A stretch of DNA of 5,086 nt from Verrucomicrobiota bacterium (lineage in GTDB: Bacteria; Verrucomicrobiota; Verrucomicrobiia; Limisphaerales; UBA8199), in the NCBI GenBank assembly GCA_026397855.1, contig JAPLUA010000371.1:1-5086 (forward strand), read 5' to 3'. The position numbers were made by a program, and so were the translations under genes. Below the pieces are notes generated by a model, which did no database searches, had not been told where the DNA came from, and saw only the letters and a program-made list of their open reading frames with translations. Shown piece after piece: positions 1 through 5,086 of the stretch (position 1 is its first letter; each line of letters starts with the position of its first letter).

Positions 1-59
1 CACCGTCGTATCTCATGAACAAATTCCGGGTTGTCTTTGCCACTGGTGCGAAACATCAT
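1..59 (-). CDS. Possible 5' end of a further minus-strand gene, cut by the left window edge
   Basis: From tandem ATG codons at 59-57 and 56-54 a frame stays open to the left edge, reading MMFRTSGKDNPEFVHEIRR. The same frame is open from the lipoprotein stop at 189 onward, but has no ATG, GTG or TTG before 59, so 59 or 56 is the earliest usual start. The peptide has a plausible charged N-terminus with no hydrophobic segment yet. The residues just upstream of the start (arginine-, alanine- and proline-rich) look like chance translation. No convincing Shine-Dalgarno sequence is visible ahead of the ATGs. With only about 19 codons I cannot assign a family. The gene would lie about 130 bp beyond the lipoprotein in the same direction, but a hairpin at 102-122 separates them, so it may be a separate transcript. 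It could also be an open frame by chance in GC-rich DNA. Confidence 0.33.
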   Translation of the reverse strand, partial: MMFRTSGKDNPEFVHEIRR

Positions 60-93
60 TCCGGTTCGCGTCAGCAGCGGACGGCCAGCTTCG

Positions 94-125
94 AAAACCG
101 CAGCCCGCGCTCGGGCCGGGCTTTT
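94..125. terminator. Candidate bidirectional hairpin terminator downstream of the lipoprotein gene
   Basis: AGCCCG at 102-107 pairs with CGGGCT at 117-122 (6 bp, GC-rich, 9-nt loop). On the plus strand the stem runs directly into TTTT (122-125). On the minus strand a TTTT run (complement of 94-97) follows the stem after about four bases. It lies about 65 bp past the lipoprotein stop, where the end of the prepilin-lipoprotein transcript is expected. The minus-strand T run is short and slightly displaced, so termination efficiency is uncertain. No plus-strand gene was found that would need the other orientation. Confidence 0.4.
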
Positions 126-188
126 GGCTGTCGGGCGCGTCTGGCCTGTCGGGACAAGTTGCGGAGGCAGGCGATGTTCGCCTGGTCC

Positions 189-473
189 TCACTGGTCAAC
201 GAACACGACCTGGCGCGTTGCGCGGTCTATGGCCACCTTCTTGCCTGGCGGTGCGGCAGGCAACCGCTTGCCTTGAAGGGTTGGGAAGTTGGTCAACTCG
301 CTGACATCGGTTGGGAAGGTGCCCTTGGCCATGACCCAGGTCTGCAAGGCCCGATTCAATTCCGGCAGGCTTGCCTCCGGCCCTTTCTGGGCGCCTTTGG
401 AACATCCTACCGCCGCGAGACCAATCAAAACACAAGAGATGAGTATGGGCTTGAACATGAAAGCAACACGCAT
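189..473 (-). CDS. Small predicted lipoprotein with a pseudopilin-like mature domain, coupled to the prepilin gene
   Basis: The call is a 94-residue protein starting at the ATG at 473-471, which overlaps the prepilin stop as TAATG. The ATG at 458-456 (89 residues) is an alternative start, and neither has a good ribosome-binding site. Re-initiation by ribosomes finishing the prepilin favours 473. The N-terminus has a short basic region, a hydrophobic core (ILISCVLIGLAAVG) and a lipobox-like AVGC with Cys24 as the predicted lipidated residue. Ala at -3 is less usual than Leu. The mature chain is about 71 residues: a Gly/Lys/Pro linker, an amphipathic stretch LPELNRALQTWVMAKGTFP, then TDVSELTNF, a basic KRLPAAPPGKK turn and a beta-like end VAIDRATRQVVFVDQ. 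The helix, then 'FPT(D)xSEL', then 'PPGKK' order resembles the globular part of pseudopilin-type proteins and small proteins I recall beside verrucomicrobial H-X9-DG prepilins. The role is unknown; a partner or assembly factor for the prepilin is an inference. Confidence 0.85.
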   Translation of the reverse strand: MRVAFMFKPILISCVLIGLAAVGCSKGAQKGPEASLPELNRALQTWVMAKGTFPTDVSELTNFPTLQGKRLPAAPPGKKVAIDRATRQVVFVDQ

Positions 474-475
474 TA
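471..475 (-). promoter_or_regulatory. TAATG stop/start overlap between prepilin and lipoprotein genes
   Basis: The minus strand reads TAATG here: the TAA (475-473) ends the prepilin and the ATG (473-471) begins the lipoprotein, sharing the A at 473. The bases just upstream (CATGAGCCCT) contain no clear Shine-Dalgarno motif. This arrangement usually means termination-reinitiation coupling and a shared mRNA, which would tie lipoprotein output to prepilin translation. Confidence 0.7.
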
Positions 476-1330
476 AGGGCTCATGGACAGATGATCCCTC
501 GCCCACAGAGCCGAATCGTTGATGCGCGGAAACTTGTAGCCGGCGGCGCTATTCTTCAAAGATTGGGCGTGCCCATCGAAGAACCCGAAATTGCAGCGTT
601 TGGCGTGGCGTCCGAGCGACCGGGAATCTCCGGTTGGGAAGTTTCCATCGCTCGGCACCCGGAAATAGCTCACTCCGCCGCCAAAGACCGTCATCGAAGC
701 GGCGTCGTATGGAAGGTCCGGCAGCCAGCTATCCGCGTCAAGGTTGGCGGCGGTCTCAACCGTGACCGCGCCCCCGTCCGCGTAGATGATCGAGTCGCTG
801 GTTTTTTGAACCTGGCTTTCCTTGACCAGGTTCGGGTTAGTGTCACTGACAACGACCGTCCGGCCATACTCGGGATGGCTCATGCCAATGCCCAGAGTGT
901 GATTCGTGCTGATCGAGCCGCCGACTGACTTGGAGGCCAGCCCAGTCATGGAGGGGCAATCAAACACCTTCCCATTCTTCGCGTAGCCCCCCAACCGCAG
1001 CGCGTCCTCCCAGAAGAGGCCACCGGCATTCTGCACGATAAACGTTGCCGGGTCATAAACATACGTTTCAAACGACGGATTGCCGGGCTGCCGCCAGAGC
1101 GGCATCAGTTTGCCCTGGTTATCATCCACGTACATCTTGGTCGCCAGCGAAACCTGTTTCATGTTGTTCAGGCAAGCAATCCCCTTGGATTTCTCCTTTG
1201 CTTTGGCCAGGGATGGCAGGAGCAATGCCGCCAGAATGGCGATGATCGCTATGACTACCAGCAACTCGATCAATGTGAATGCCAAAGGGCCGTCACCGGC
1301 TGATCCTCTGAGCGATTGTCGTTCATTCAT
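473..1330 (-). CDS. Prepilin-like protein with N-terminal cleavage/methylation motif and C-terminal H-X9-DG motif
   Basis: This 285-residue protein has a type IV/type II secretion prepilin N-terminus. A 17-residue leader ending in PLA is followed by FTLIELLVVIAIIAILAALL, which contains Glu22 (Glu5 of the mature form), needed in known pilins for methylation and assembly. The predicted prepilin-peptidase cut is Ala17|Phe18; Ala replaces the classical Gly at -1, as often in this group. The hydrophobic helix runs through about residue 41 into an amphipathic KAKEKSKGIACLNNMKQ segment, the usual start of the H-X9-DG (DUF1559-like) class. The central region is rich in Gly, Ser, Asp and Asn. His242, nine residues, then Asp252-Gly253 (GFFDGHAQ) match the H-X9-DG signature, 32 residues before the end. 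It should be inserted in the inner membrane, then processed into a pseudopilus or pilus-like fibre. These families are highly multiplied in PVC genomes and their function is largely unknown. The start follows a weak AGAAG element. The stop overlaps the lipoprotein start, making a two-gene unit. Confidence 0.94.
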   Translation of the reverse strand: MNERQSLRGSAGDGPLAFTLIELLVVIAIIAILAALLLPSLAKAKEKSKGIACLNNMKQVSLATKMYVDDNQGKLMPLWRQPGNPSFETYVYDPATFIVQNAGGLFWEDALRLGGYAKNGKVFDCPSMTGLASKSVGGSISTNHTLGIGMSHPEYGRTVVVSDTNPNLVKESQVQKTSDSIIYADGGAVTVETAANLDADSWLPDLPYDAASMTVFGGGVSYFRVPSDGNFPTGDSRSLGRHAKRCNFGFFDGHAQSLKNSAAGYKFPRINDSALWARDHLSMSP

Positions 1331-1432
1331 AGGCTTCTACTTTGCTTTTGATCCTGTCCCGAGCCCGATCTTGCGCCCCATCACACCCCGTCACGCCAAG
1401 ACAACTCTAACTTTCTTCGCATGGCGCGGCTA

Positions 1433-1448
1433 TCCCGCATTCGCGGGA
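1433..1448. repeat. Perfect 6-bp GC-rich inverted repeat
   Basis: TCCCGC at 1433-1438 pairs exactly with GCGGGA at 1443-1448 around a 4-nt loop. No T run follows on either strand, so it is not a standard intrinsic terminator. It could stabilise a transcript end or belong to a dispersed intergenic repeat. Confidence 0.55.
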
Positions 1449-1480
1449 CGCAAGGGCTGACCCGAGCTATCCATCGGCCA

Positions 1481-1504
1481 GGCGCCCTCGCCCGGAGGTG
1501 CGCC
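1481..1504 (-). terminator. Hairpin just downstream of the repeat-protein stop
   Basis: GGCGC (1481-1485) pairs with GCGCC (1500-1504). After a single bulged base at 1499, CCTC (1486-1489) pairs with GAGG (1495-1498), leaving a 5-nt loop: nine base pairs, almost all G-C. It lies about 27 bp past the repeat-protein TAA, the right place for transcript termination or 3'-end protection. There is no U tract, so Rho-independent termination is doubtful and the label is tentative. Confidence 0.35.
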
Positions 1505-1530
1505 TGACCGCGACTCAACGCCGACCCCAA

Positions 1531-4500
1531 TTAGGGATAAACCATGCGGTAAAACTCCGAGGGCTTCGCCGGATCCAATGGGATTACAACCTGGTCCACA
1601 TTGGCGGAGTTCGGATAGGTGGCCCAATCCGCCAGGTTCGTGCTGAGGCCCTGCACCAGGTTATTGGTCTGCACCAGCAAACGCCAGCCGATGTGGTCAA
1701 CAGGCCATTGCAGGGTGAGGTTCGTGCCAGTGACGCTCGAACTGATATTGAACGGTGTGGTCGAGACACTGGCATAGACGGCGATGGTGCCGTCCGCTGA
1801 CAGCTTGTTGGTCCAGGCCAGCCCGGTGGGCAAGGTCGGCAAGGTCGGAACCACCCCCGTCAACGCAGCGTAGTTCGTCAGGGTGAACAGCTTGAACGAG
1901 TCGCCGGCGGCCAGCGCATCCGGGCCCAAACTGGTCACCGCGACCGTGCCGCTGAAGTAGAAGCTAGAGTTGGCGACGATCCGGTCGCTGGCCAGGGTAA
2001 CCCCCGACTTGCTGATTTCCATAGCGCAGTGGGCGTCGTTCGTGGCGATGTTGTTGAAGGTCAGCGTGCCGATGCCAAGCATGCCTGGGGTGCAGATCGA
2101 ACCCGCCTGTAAAATTGCCACGGGAGTGATGGTGCCGTTGCCGCCGAAGGTGGCACCGCTGTTGACGATCACTGAAACATCGCTCAACGCGTTGTTGTTG
2201 CCGATCGTGCCAGCGCCCACGAAGGTGCCCTGGCTAACGGTCAGGTTATTCAAGACCGAAGCGGCCGCATAAAGCAGACCCGGACCGGATTTGGTGAGAC
2301 GGTTACCGCCATAAAACTGCGCGACATTGGTCAGCGTCGCATTCGCCGCGACATAGACAGTAGCATCGGCATCGAGGGCAATATGTGACGGCCCGGTGCC
2401 AACACCCATCGTGGTGTTGCCGTTGGTGATAATCAGGCTCCCCAGCCCGCTTGGCCCCGTGCCGTTGATGTGAATATGTTCCGGGCACGAGAGGCTGCCG
2501 TCCAACACGAGTGCGCCGCCGGACGAAATGATGGTCCAAGTAGCGCCAGAAAAGCCGCCCTGACCCAAAGCATACGCTTCGGTGATGCGCAGGCTGCCGG
2601 CCTGGATGTAAGTAGCACCACTATAGGAATTGGAGTAGTTGATGTTCAGCGTGCCGCTGCCCGCCTTGGTCAGGGCGATCGTCCCGGCCAGCGGGGTGGT
2701 GAGCGTCATGCTGTTGCTGCTGTTAATCGTCAGCGCGCCGCCGTTGCCGGTGAGGGTTCCCGTGCCGACCAGCGGCGACTCATTGAGTGTGATATTGCCG
2801 ATGTTCTGGGCATTGGCGCCGATATTCAGTGAGGAAGCGGTGAGCGTGGTGTCCGATGCGGTGCTCAACACGTTGGCGGTTCCGGCGACAACCGAACCCC
2901 CGGTGACGAGCGTGGCGCCGGAGTAGGTGTTCGCGCCCGGGGTGTTGCTGAAGATGATCGCGCCGGAGCCGTTCTTGATCATGGCGCCGGAACCCGCAAT
3001 GCCGAAGGTGCCTTCGAACATATAGTCCGCGTTGTTGTTCATGGTGATAAAGGCAGGAGATACGTTCGCGACGTTGATCTGCACGTCGTGGCTGTTGGCA
3101 CCGGCGGCGGTATCATCGAAGTTCACCGGCGGGCCGGGAGGCGTGGTCTCGAAGTAATTCGTTGGCGCGCTGGTAAGGGACATCTTCCAATCAATCGAGG
3201 TCAGATCCCAGGTGTGGTTGGCTGCGGCCGTCCAGGTCGGGTAATTGCCCGGGGCCACGACAAGGTCAATGGAGCTATTGGCCGTGTTATTGCTCAAGCT
3301 CAGGCCGACATAGGGCACCGGCGTCACGGACCAATTGGCGAACAGGCCGGGATCGAAACTGCCGTATTTCACCAGGGCCGCCTGCCCCGGTGGCAGGATC
3401 GGGGCGATGATGCCGACGGCCACGTTGCCCGAGCTCGTGAGGGTAGTGGCCACGTTGAGCGGTGGGGCCGTGGGCAGGCCGAGGGTCCCGAGGTTGAATT
3501 TCAGGCCTTGCGTGCCCGTCCCCGTAGTCCCGAGAGTAAGCGACTGGTTGGTGACGGTGGTCCCTCTGGCGGCAACCTGGATAATGTTGGTTGCGTTGTC
3601 GTACACCAGGGTGCTGGAGGTCTTGCCACCCCGGGTGGTGAACTGGATCGAGCCCGCCTGGTTCGTGATTCCACCGGTAAAGGTGTTCACTCCTTTGAGG
3701 GTGAGCGTGCCGCCGCCATACTTGGTCACCCCTCCGTCCAGCGTTGCACCGAGGGCCGGGTCGTGCTCGAGACCTTGCACGATACTGATGGCAAAACCGG
3801 CATCATTCACCGTGAGGCCATTGGTGCTGATGTAAGCGTGGGTCATCGTGTTAATAAAGGGATCACGATTGCCAGCGCCGCGCGTGTTGAAGGCAGCGGC
3901 TTTGAGGAGACCACCGTTGAGGTAGTTTGTGGAACTGCCGGTGGTATCCCCGAAGCTGAAGAAATTCAGGTCGAGCGTCCCGCCGGGGTTGAGGGTAACC
4001 CGTGCGGCTTTCTGGAAGCCGATGAGCAATTCGCCGGTGCCGGTGAATGTGCCACCGTTGAAGTTGGCGACCGCCAGACCAGAGCCGGCTGTGCCACCGA
4101 TGGCGAAGTAGAAATTACCGCTACCCATCACCGAGCCGCTGTTCAGGTTCAAGGTGCCGCCACCCTCAACCCCCTGCGAGGTGGCGACGCTGCCACCGGT
4201 GCTATTAATGGTGCCGCCGTTCACATTCAGGGTGCCGTACACGTTGAGGCCCGGCGTAACCGGGAGCGTGACCGTGCCGGCAGAAAGGGTCAATGTGCCG
4301 TTCTGAACCACCAAGCCGGGAGAGTTGGTCAGGGTGACCGTGCCCGCGCCGAGCGAATCAGTGATCGTGCCGTAGCCGCTCAAGGCAAAGAGCGACTCGC
4401 TCAAGCCGCCCAGATCAAACGTGCCGCCCGCGCCGGTGAGCGTAACACCATAGTAAATCTGGTCGCCACCCGAGCCGCCGAGCTGCAGCGTGCCACCTGT

Positions 4501-4644
4501 ATTCAGTGTAGTAGCCGCGCCGAGGGCATGAACACTGCTGCTGCTGGTCTTGCCCAGCACCAGAGTGCCGCCCCGCAGTGCCGCCCAGCGTAGTGGTGCC
4601 GCTCCCGATTTGCTGAATTTGCGGGGTGCCACCACTGCCTGCAA
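1531..4644 (-). CDS. Autotransporter-associated beta-strand repeat protein, downstream part after an apparent frameshift
   Basis: This frame is the 3' part of a giant exported repeat protein. It is open for 1037 codons from an ATG at 4644, but the first about 24 residues (MQAVVAPRKFSKSGAAPLRW...) are out-of-frame translation of the upstream half. The genuine protein resumes near 4572 as GGTLVLGKTSSSSVHALG. The chain is rich in Gly, Thr, Ser and Asn with few charges, typical of a secreted beta-solenoid. Beta-strand repeats of the TKxGxGTLTLxGxNTFTGG type recur at about 3625-3738, 2881-3000 and 2584-2685, with a divergent copy at 2191-2310. A second opening module begins at PTWTAAANHTWD (about 3237), followed by VNFDDTAAG. 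Later come GATFGGNGTITP, SDRIVANSSFYFSGTVAV and GDSFKLFTLTNYAAL, the usual end of such passengers. The C-terminus (LTLQWPVDHIGWRL...EFYRMVYP) is a small Ig/beta-type tail I recall from verrucomicrobial homologues. No outer-membrane barrel, PEP-CTERM or LPXTG anchor is visible. Its role (surface layer, adhesin or polysaccharide contact) is not shown by the sequence. Confidence 0.88.
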   Translation of the reverse strand: MQAVVAPRKFSKSGAAPLRWAALRGGTLVLGKTSSSSVHALGAATTLNTGGTLQLGGSGGDQIYYGVTLTGAGGTFDLGGLSESLFALSGYGTITDSLGAGTVTLTNSPGLVVQNGTLTLSAGTVTLPVTPGLNVYGTLNVNGGTINSTGGSVATSQGVEGGGTLNLNSGSVMGSGNFYFAIGGTAGSGLAVANFNGGTFTGTGELLIGFQKAARVTLNPGGTLDLNFFSFGDTTGSSTNYLNGGLLKAAAFNTRGAGNRDPFINTMTHAYISTNGLTVNDAGFAISIVQGLEHDPALGATLDGGVTKYGGGTLTLKGVNTFTGGITNQAGSIQFTTRGGKTSSTLVYDNATNIIQVAARGTTVTNQSLTLGTTGTGTQGLKFNLGTLGLPTAPPLNVATTLTSSGNVAVGIIAPILPPGQAALVKYGSFDPGLFANWSVTPVPYVGLSLSNNTANSSIDLVVAPGNYPTWTAAANHTWDLTSIDWKMSLTSAPTNYFETTPPGPPVNFDDTAAGANSHDVQINVANVSPAFITMNNNADYMFEGTFGIAGSGAMIKNGSGAIIFSNTPGANTYSGATLVTGGSVVAGTANVLSTASDTTLTASSLNIGANAQNIGNITLNESPLVGTGTLTGNGGALTINSSNSMTLTTPLAGTIALTKAGSGTLNINYSNSYSGATYIQAGSLRITEAYALGQGGFSGATWTIISSGGALVLDGSLSCPEHIHINGTGPSGLGSLIITNGNTTMGVGTGPSHIALDADATVYVAANATLTNVAQFYGGNRLTKSGPGLLYAAASVLNNLTVSQGTFVGAGTIGNNNALSDVSVIVNSGATFGGNGTITPVAILQAGSICTPGMLGIGTLTFNNIATNDAHCAMEISKSGVTLASDRIVANSSFYFSGTVAVTSLGPDALAAGDSFKLFTLTNYAALTGVVPTLPTLPTGLAWTNKLSADGTIAVYASVSTTPFNISSSVTGTNLTLQWPVDHIGWRLLVQTNNLVQGLSTNLADWATYPNSANVDQVVIPLDPAKPSEFYRMVYP
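1534..1752 (-). other. C-terminal tail domain of the repeat protein
   Basis: The last 73 residues run from FNISSSVTGTNLTLQWPVDH through IGWRLLVQTNNLVQGLSTNL to PSEFYRMVYP. The pattern 'LTLxWPxDHxGWRLxxQTN...GLxTN...P...FYRxVYP' is one I recall as a recurrent end of large verrucomicrobial repeat proteins. It follows a linker (TNKLSADGTIAVYASVSTT) that closes the passenger. It may be a sorting, secretion or polysaccharide-contact domain; the function is not established from sequence. Confidence 0.6.
2191..2310 (-). repeat. Divergent beta-strand repeat copy in the repeat protein
   Basis: GGNRLTKSGPGLLYAAASVL followed by NNLTVSQGTFVGAGTIG keeps the opening 'LTKSGxGxL' and the closing 'LTVSxGTFxGxGTI' of the repeat. 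It lacks the central NTYSGGT motif, replaced by AAASVLNN. The change marks the transition from repeat passenger to the 'GATFGGNGTI' closing region. Confidence 0.5.
2584..2685 (-). repeat. Autotransporter-associated beta-strand repeat copy
   Basis: GTIALTKAGSGTLNINYSNS then YSGATYIQAGSLRI fits the family pattern 'LTKxGxGTLxLxxxNxYSGxTxIxAGxL' almost position by position. Confidence 0.75.
2881..3000 (-). repeat. Autotransporter-associated beta-strand repeat copy
   Basis: IAGSGAMIKNGSGAIIFSNT then PGANTYSGATLVTGGSVVAG matches the same repeat pattern, with 'MIKNGSGAIIFS' in place of 'LTKxGSGTLTLS'. It is the first repeat after the second opening module. Confidence 0.7.
3080..3237 (-). other. Second passenger-opening module (TW...W...VNFDD) in the repeat protein
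   Basis: PTWTAAANHTWDLTSIDWK, a Tyr/Pro-rich linker and PVNFDDTAAGANSHDVQI reproduce the order seen at the right edge (TWKGDGSANAWDINATANW ... VTFDDSGSNSPAISL). In this family such a block normally opens a passenger just after the signal peptide. Here a second copy occurs about 620 residues into the chain, which indicates duplication or fusion of two passenger units. Confidence 0.6.
3625..3738 (-). repeat. Autotransporter-associated beta-strand repeat copy
   Basis: DGGVTKYGGGTLTLKGVNTF then TGGITNQAGSIQFTTRGG is the clearest copy in the window, with the intact 'VTKxGxGTLTLxGxNTFTGGxTxxAGxI' order. It closes the first passenger unit. Confidence 0.8.
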
Positions 4645-5086
4645 CCGTGCCCAAGGTCAGCGGCGTAGTGCGATTTACGATCACCTTGGGGCTCGCGCTG
4701 CCCAAGGCAATAGCCCCGGAACCAACTGATCCCGCCGCGCCGCCATTGCCAAGCCGAAGAATGCCGTTGGTAGTGAAGGTCGTGCCACCGGTGAAATCAT
4801 TGTCGGCACTGATAGTGACGCTGTTGGTCCCTTTCAAGGTCAAACCGGTCGCGCCACTGATCTTGCCCGAACCTGAGACCGTGTAGGCTTTGGCGGTATT
4901 GCTAAACGTGACAGTGTTGGGCAGTACGGTGGCGTTCAGGCTGATCGCCGGGCTGTTGGAGCCGCTGTCATCAAAGGTGACTTTGGAGGGGTCCGTGTAA
5001 ACGATGGCCGCATCGGCCCAGTTGGTAATCCAGTTGGCGGTGGCGTTAATATCCCAGGCATTGGCTGAGCCGTCGCCTTTCCAAGT
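4415..5086 (-). CDS. Autotransporter-associated beta-strand repeat protein, upstream part (5' end outside the window)
   Basis: The frame is open without interruption from the right edge, so the start codon and signal peptide are beyond the window. It reads TWKGDGSANAWDINATANW, then VTFDDSGSNSPAISLNATVL, then SNTAKAYTVSGSGKISGATG: the passenger-opening module of autotransporter-associated beta-strand proteins, normally not far after a signal peptide. A repeat follows (4739-4861), then GSGTTTLGGTA at about 4574. Beyond this point the frame becomes non-homologous (GRHSGAGQDQQQQCSCPRRG, with unusual Cys, Gln and Arg) and ends at a TGA at 4415. The family pattern continues in the neighbouring frame as GGTLVLGKTSSSS. 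This is therefore the same gene as the 1531-4644 frame, separated by a +1 shift from a mutation or a sequence error. The in-frame protein part spans about 4574-5086. Confidence 0.85.
   Translation of the reverse strand, partial: TWKGDGSANAWDINATANWITNWADAAIVYTDPSKVTFDDSGSNSPAISLNATVLPNTVTFSNTAKAYTVSGSGKISGATGLTLKGTNSVTISADNDFTGGTTFTTNGILRLGNGGAAGSVGSGAIALGSASPKVIVNRTTPLTLGTVAGSGGTPQIQQIGSGTTTLGGTAGRHSGAGQDQQQQCSCPRRGYYTEYRWHAAARRLGWRPDLLWCYAHRRGRHV
4564..4589. repeat. 13-bp tandem duplication at the frameshift point
   Basis: AGTGCCGCCCCGC (4564-4576) and AGTGCCGCCCAGC (4577-4589) are adjacent and identical at 12 of 13 positions. Because 13 is not a multiple of three, the extra unit shifts the reading frame by +1. 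Removing 4564-4576 would give the uninterrupted protein GTTTLGGTLVLGKTSSSS. A CCCC run at 4571-4574 (GGGG on the coding strand) lies inside the duplication and is a second possible source of a one-base error. Confidence 0.75.
4739..4861 (-). repeat. Autotransporter-associated beta-strand repeat copy (first in window)
   Basis: ISGATGLTLKGTNSVTISAD then NDFTGGTTFTTNGILRLGNG follows the 'GLTLxGxxxxTISxxNxFTGGTTxxxGxLxLG' family pattern. It comes directly after the opening module and before the frameshift. Confidence 0.7.

Larger units (their letters stand above)
1331..1530. other. 200-bp intergenic spacer between repeat-protein and prepilin genes
   Basis: No ORF with coding character is visible here. 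The spacer begins after the repeat-protein TAA (1533-1531) and ends at the prepilin ATG (1330). It contains two GC-rich hairpins (1481-1504 and 1433-1448). Closer to the prepilin it is AT-richer on the minus strand (GAAGAAAGTTAGAGTTGTCTT, complement of about 1398-1418, and ATCAAAAGCAAAGTAGAAG just before the start). The prepilin promoter is expected here, but no sequence with both a good -35 and a good -10 stood out, so none is called. Confidence 0.6.

Noticed and set aside
15..476. Plus-strand open frame of 153 codons across the left region
   Set aside because: It lies antisense to the lipoprotein and the terminator hairpin, shows no domain or signal, and is Arg- and Cys-rich as expected for a shadow frame. 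The minus-strand lipoprotein has a signal peptide and a coupled start.
474..506. Upstream ATG at 506 as the lipoprotein start
   Set aside because: It would add MGEGSSVHEPL before the signal peptide and overlap the prepilin by more than 30 bp. The ATG at 473, or 458, gives a normal lipoprotein signal sequence.
491..928. Plus-strand open frame opposite the prepilin gene
   Set aside because: The minus strand here carries the unmistakable H-X9-DG and prepilin motifs. The plus translation has no family features.
1331..1430. Sigma-70-type promoter ahead of the prepilin gene
   Set aside because: TTGTCT and TTGGCG hexamers are present on the minus strand, but none has a convincing -10 at 16-18 bp spacing, so no promoter is called.
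3088..4593. A 501-codon open frame on the plus strand opposite the repeat-protein gene
   Set aside because: It is codon-aligned with the minus-strand gene, so it is interrupted only where the sense strand uses TTA, CTA or TCA codons, which are rare in this GC-rich gene. The translation is Arg/Gly/Ala-rich with no recognisable domain, while the minus strand has clear family motifs throughout.
4572..4644. ATG at 4644 as the true start of the repeat protein
   Set aside because: The first about 24 residues from this ATG are the wrong-frame reading of sequence that encodes good family protein in the other frame. The upstream frame continues to the window edge, so the true start lies outside the window.
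2191..4861. Direct DNA repeats suggesting a CRISPR or satellite array
   Set aside because: The similarity is at the protein level (degenerate beta-strand repeats with variable spacing), with no conserved DNA repeat-spacer structure.

Overview
The window reads as a piece of a Verrucomicrobiota chromosome (Pedosphaera/Limisphaerales-like), or possibly a related PVC-group bacterium. Three family-level signatures support this. One is a prepilin-like protein with an AFTLIELL processing site and a C-terminal H-X9-DG motif. Another is a very large, Gly/Thr/Ser/Asn-rich protein with autotransporter-associated beta-strand repeats. The third is that protein's C-terminal tail (LTLQWPVDHIGWRL...FYRMVYP), a type I associate with verrucomicrobial surface proteins. 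The taxonomic call comes from recall of these families, not from a search. Every supported gene is on the minus strand, so the window reads from right to left.

Layout along the minus strand: (1) From the right edge to 1531 lies one giant repeat-protein gene whose 5' end is outside the window. It is split by an apparent +1 frameshift near 4564-4589. The upstream part is open from the edge in one frame and the downstream part (to 1531) is in another. The shift coincides with a near-perfect 13-bp tandem duplication. (2) 1331-1530 is a 200-bp spacer with two GC-rich hairpins. It presumably holds the end of the repeat-protein transcript and the promoter region of the next unit. (3) 473-1330 encodes a type II secretion/type IV pilin-like prepilin of the H-X9-DG class. 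(4) 189-473 encodes a small predicted lipoprotein whose ATG overlaps the prepilin stop (TAATG), so the two are probably translationally coupled. (5) 1-188 holds a strong hairpin flanked by T runs on both strands, then a possible start of another minus-strand gene leaving the window at the left edge.

The prepilin and lipoprotein form a two-gene unit that probably acts at the cell envelope. The repeat protein is a predicted exported or surface beta-solenoid with no visible membrane-barrel domain. No RNA genes, CRISPR arrays, insertion sequences or integration sites were seen. The most notable observation is the duplication-associated frameshift in the giant repeat gene. I found no evidence of a wholly new system.
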